Origin: GAS188 sp963794475
Lineage (GTDB): Bacteria > Pseudomonadota > Alphaproteobacteria > Rhizobiales > Beijerinckiaceae
Length of the DNA stretch: 64,000 nucleotides
Reading direction: 5' to 3'
Assembly: GCA_963794475.1 (NCBI GenBank)
Contig: CAWCDW010000002.1
Coordinates: 868,001-932,000, forward strand
Below, in pieces: positions 61,435-64,000 of this stretch (position 1 is its first letter; the number at the start of each line of letters is the position of its first letter). The position numbers and the translations under genes were made by a program. Below the pieces are notes generated by a model. It saw only the letters and a list, made by a program, of their open reading frames with translations. It did no database searches and was not told the origin of the DNA.

Positions 61435-62742
61435 TTACGAAGGCCGCCCGACGCTCACATAGCGAAAGCCGCGCCGGCGCATCTCTTCCGGGCGATAGAT
61501 GTTGCGCAGATCGACGATGAGCGGTTCGCGCAAGAGGCCCTTGATGCGCTCGAGGTCGAGCGCGCGGAAGGCATCCCATTCGGTGACGATGACGAGCGCA
61601 TCGGCACCATCGACGCAGGAATAGGCGTCGGGAAAATAGTCGACCTTGTGAAGAAGCCCCTTCGCCTGCTCCATGCCTTCGGGGTCATACGCGCGGACGA
61701 GCGCTCCTGCGTCCTGGAGCGTGGAGACGATGGCGAGCGAAGGCGCCTCGCGCATATCGTCGGTGTTCGGCTTGAAGGTGAGGCCGAGGAGCGCGACCTT
61801 CTTGCCGCGAATTTGCCCCCCGCAAGCCGCGATGACCTTATGCGCCATGGCGCGCTTGCGGTCCTCATTGACCGCGACCACGGTTTCGACGATGCGAATG
61901 GCGGCGGCATTTTCCCGCGCCGTCTTGATCAGCGCCAGCGTGTCCTTGGGGAAGCACGAGCCGCCATAGCCCGGCCCGGCATGCAGGAATTTCGAGCCTA
62001 TGCGGTTGTCGAGCCCAATGCCGCGCGCCACCTCTTGCACATTGGCCCCTACCTTCTCGCACAAATCCGCGATCTCGTTGATGAAGGTGATCTTGGTCGC
62101 GAGAAAGGCATTGCCCGCGTATTTGATGAGCTCGGCCGTGCGGCGCGAGGTGACCACCAACGGCGGCTCGTTGAGGAACAGCGGCCGGTAGAGCTCGGTC
62201 ATTACGGCGCGCGCGCGTGCGTCCTCGGTGCCGATGACGATGCGATCAGGCCGCTTGAAATCGCCGATAGCCGCACCCTCGCGCAGGAATTCGGGATTGG
62301 AGACGAGCGCGAATTCCGCGTCCGGCCGCGTCTCGCGCACGATGCGCTCAACCTCATCGCCGGTGCCGACCGGAACGGTCGATTTGGTGACCATGACGGT
62401 GTAGCCGTCGAGCGCGTCGGCGATCTCGCGCGCTGCCTCATAGACATAAGTGAGGTCGGCATGGCCGTCGCCGCGGCGCGATGGCGTCCCAACCGCGATG
62501 AAGACCGCATCCGCCTCGCTCACCGCCTTGCGCAGGTCCTTGGTGAAAGCGAGCCTTCGCGCCTCGACATTGTCGGCGACGAGCTCGGCGAGGCCGGGCT
62601 CGAAAATCGGCATCTCGCCCCTTTGCAAGGCCGCGATCTTGCTCGCGTCCTTGTCGACGCAGGTGACCACGTGGCCGAAATCGGCAAAGCAGGCCCCCGA
62701 CACGAGGCCGACATAACCCGATCCGATCATCGCGACGCGCAT
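61435..62742 (-). CDS. ugd: UDP-glucose 6-dehydrogenase
   Basis: This 435-residue enzyme oxidises UDP-glucose to UDP-glucuronate in two steps for exopolysaccharide and LPS precursors. The Rossmann motif GSGYVG is at residues 7-12. The catalytic Cys263 is in GPGYGGSCFPKD. Also seen are STVPVGTG, NPEFLREGAAI and GLTFKPNTDDMREAPS. Length is normal. It is convergent with nothing and preceded by a 471-base spacer shared with murJ. Confidence 0.97.
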   Translation of the reverse strand: MRVAMIGSGYVGLVSGACFADFGHVVTCVDKDASKIAALQRGEMPIFEPGLAELVADNVEARRLAFTKDLRKAVSEADAVFIAVGTPSRRGDGHADLTYVYEAAREIADALDGYTVMVTKSTVPVGTGDEVERIVRETRPDAEFALVSNPEFLREGAAIGDFKRPDRIVIGTEDARARAVMTELYRPLFLNEPPLVVTSRRTAELIKYAGNAFLATKITFINEIADLCEKVGANVQEVARGIGLDNRIGSKFLHAGPGYGGSCFPKDTLALIKTARENAAAIRIVETVVAVNEDRKRAMAHKVIAACGGQIRGKKVALLGLTFKPNTDDMREAPSLAIVSTLQDAGALVRAYDPEGMEQAKGLLHKVDYFPDAYSCVDGADALVIVTEWDAFRALDLERIKGLLREPLIVDLRNIYRPEEMRRRGFRYVSVGRPS

Positions 62743-63213
62743 GCGGTTCCCTCCGGTTACCGGATTTCAAGCGTTAACAGTTGATAGTTCTGATGTGCCC
62801 GCTCTCATGCCTCGGCAATGTGTCAAGATCAATAACGCGCAAGGGTTAGCGCGGCACCAGGATTAACGAGCCCCCAAGATTAACGACAGGTTTTTCGGGA
62901 GCGACATTCGCCCCTCATCATCAAAGAGCAGAAAAGGCAGGGCTCACGCGAGGCCCGCCGCGATCAACGTCACAAGGCGAACACCCAAGACGCGAGCTGA
63001 AGACGTTTTCGGGGCCGAAAAAGGCCACGGATCCTTTGTTAAAGCCGTTTGCACTAGGATGTGAAGGCGCGAATCGGGGCCACCGAAAAACCCGAGGAGA
63101 GGAATGTCTTGCGAGCCTTTCAGAAAAACCAAGTCGCAGGCGCCCCGCGTTCCTCCACCGTCGACGATTTGCGCAAGCATCGCACCGGCGATCAAGCCGC
63201 CGCGCGTGGCCCC
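62743..63213. other. Intergenic region between ugd and murJ
   Basis: These 471 bases hold divergent promoters. ATTAACGA occurs twice (about 62861-62890), but spacing does not match the CtrA TTAA-N7-TTAA site. A strong GAGGAGAGGA site precedes ATG 63104, which opens only a 38-codon frame overlapping the murJ start. In-frame TTG or GTG starts could extend murJ upstream. Confidence 0.4.
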
Positions 63214-64000
63214 ATGCTGAAGCAGATCCTCGGCGTCGGCGGCTGGACGCTCGTCTCGCGCGTCACCGGCCTCATCCGCGACATCGTGATCGCGGCGGTG
63301 CTTGGCTCGGGCGTGATGTACGAAGCGTTCGCCTATGCGTTTCGCCTGCCGAACCATTTTCGCGCAATCTTCGGCGAAGGCGCTTTCAACGCCGCTTATG
63401 TGCCGAGCTACGCCAAGGCGGAAGCCGACGGCGGTGCCGTCGCGACACGCGAGCTTTCGGACAGCGTGTTCACGCTGCTCCTTGGCACACAAGCGGTCAT
63501 CCTCGTGCTCGCCTCGATCTTCATGCCGACGCTCGTTCGCCTCATCGCGCCCGGCCTCTCCGAGCGCCCCGACGAGTTCGACCTCGTGGTGAGGCTCACG
63601 CGCATCACCTTCCCTTACCTTCTGCTCATCACGCTCGTCACCCAGCACACGGCGACGCTCAACGCCTTGCATCGCTTCGGCGTCGGGGCCGCGGCGCCGA
63701 TCCTCCTCAACCTCTCGCTCCTGCTTTGCGTCAGCCTCTCCTTCCTGTTTCCGAGCGCCGCGCATGCGGCGGCCTTCGGCGTCACCTTGTCGGGGGTCTT
63801 GCAGCTCATCGCCTTGATGGTCGCGACGAAACGGGCCGACGCGCTCGCCATGCCGCGCCGGCCGATTTTCAACGAGCGCCTCAAGGGCTTCTTCCGCAGG
63901 CTCGGTCCCGCGACGATCGGCACCGCGGGGCTTCAGATCGCGATCTTCGTCGACACCGGGCTGTCGTCGCTTCTCGGCCAAGGCGCGATGGCCTCGATCT
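63214..64000 (+). CDS. murJ: Lipid II flippase MurJ (partial, 3' end outside window)
   Basis: The frame is open from ATG 63214 to the right edge (262 codons) and encodes the N-terminal half of a MOP-family flippase that moves lipid II across the membrane. MLKQILGVGGWTLVSRVTGL and IRDIVIAAVLG form the first helix and signature. RLPNHFRAIFGEGAFNAAYV follows, and several further membrane helices are visible (VILVLASIFMPTLVRL, NLSLLLCVSLSFLF). The start is the family one, but a strong ribosome site lies about 110 bases upstream, so a TTG at 63109 in the same frame may extend it. Confidence 0.95.
   Translation, partial: MLKQILGVGGWTLVSRVTGLIRDIVIAAVLGSGVMYEAFAYAFRLPNHFRAIFGEGAFNAAYVPSYAKAEADGGAVATRELSDSVFTLLLGTQAVILVLASIFMPTLVRLIAPGLSERPDEFDLVVRLTRITFPYLLLITLVTQHTATLNALHRFGVGAAAPILLNLSLLLCVSLSFLFPSAAHAAAFGVTLSGVLQLIALMVATKRADALAMPRRPIFNERLKGFFRRLGPATIGTAGLQIAIFVDTGLSSLLGQGAMASI

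Noticed and set aside
59296..62784. A 1162-codon plus-strand frame
   Set aside because: It runs antisense across two clear genes (the exported hydrolase and ugd) and the gap between them, with Arg/Ala-rich composition. It is a GC-driven shadow.
62944..63981. A 345-codon minus-strand frame at the right edge
   Set aside because: Antisense to murJ, rich in Arg/Asp/Glu, no motif.
1..64000. CRISPR arrays, rRNA, prophage or integrative elements
   Set aside because: No regularly spaced repeats, rRNA sequence, integrase or phage structural genes were seen; the only mobile-like signals are short palindromes.

Overview
This 64 kb window comes from a GC-rich alphaproteobacterial chromosome, most likely Hyphomicrobiales (Rhizobiales: Beijerinckiaceae, Methylocystaceae or Bradyrhizobium-like). 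The evidence is the gene content: DUF1491, DUF2336, DUF2066 and YcgN-family proteins, a double-length dCTP deaminase, a fused TrpE(G) anthranilate synthase, an HTH-RibB fusion, MeaB beside methylmalonyl-CoA mutase, and REP-like palindromes with a CCGGGCTTGGCCCGG core. I see no phage, plasmid, integron, CRISPR or rRNA. One tRNA gene (Gly, GCC) is present. The window opens inside a gamma-glutamyltransferase gene and closes inside murJ.

Layout. 1-9.9 kb: ggt, a BKACE enzyme, a Tyr/Gly-rich exported protein, a frame-broken DUF2066 gene, katG, and a MarR-EmrA-EmrB efflux locus with TATA-rich operator-like palindromes. 9.9-19.2 kb: class II aldolase, amylo-alpha-1,6-glucosidase, recQ, a 3-hydroxyisobutyrate-dehydrogenase-like reductase, an aldo/keto reductase, metA and tRNA-Gly. 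19.4-28.5 kb: NDUFAF5-like methyltransferase, mutM, acyl-CoA desaturase, then rplY-pth-ychF, a tandem MaoC protein and dCTP deaminase. 28.5-37.4 kb: HTH-RibB, aroC, DUF1491, DUF2336, a frame-broken PBP1A followed by DUF1214 and DUF1254-like membrane proteins, and a YcgN protein. 37.4-45.5 kb: a decayed toxin-antitoxin pair, meaB divergent from methylmalonyl-CoA mutase, an Old Yellow Enzyme reductase divergent from an ArsR regulator, and trpE(G) behind a possible Trp leader. 45.6-49.9 kb: DUF4864, a glycosyltransferase, DUF1993, a DUF1624 membrane protein and crcB-DUF190. 49.9-59.1 kb: the most distinctive part, a corrinoid locus divergent from a 2-oxoacid:ferredoxin oxidoreductase operon. 59.2-64 kb: a large exported alpha/beta hydrolase, UDP-glucose dehydrogenase and murJ.

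The corrinoid locus encodes, on the minus strand, a B12-binding corrinoid protein, DUF1638, a small 'virulence factor' family protein and a 2Fe-2S/ASKHA reductive activator. Divergently, on the plus strand, lie a GltD-like flavoprotein with ferredoxin-type 4Fe-4S motifs and both subunits of a 2-oxoacid:ferredoxin oxidoreductase. My inference is that low-potential electrons from 2-oxoacid oxidation may re-reduce the corrinoid. No substrate methyltransferase lies in the window.

Five long genes (DUF2066, PBP1A, trpE(G), the corrinoid activator and the GltD-like flavoprotein) are each interrupted by one apparent single-base indel, four of them +1. Either the assembly carries systematic indel errors or several of these genes are truly broken. 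Their annotation here treats each as one frame-disrupted gene.
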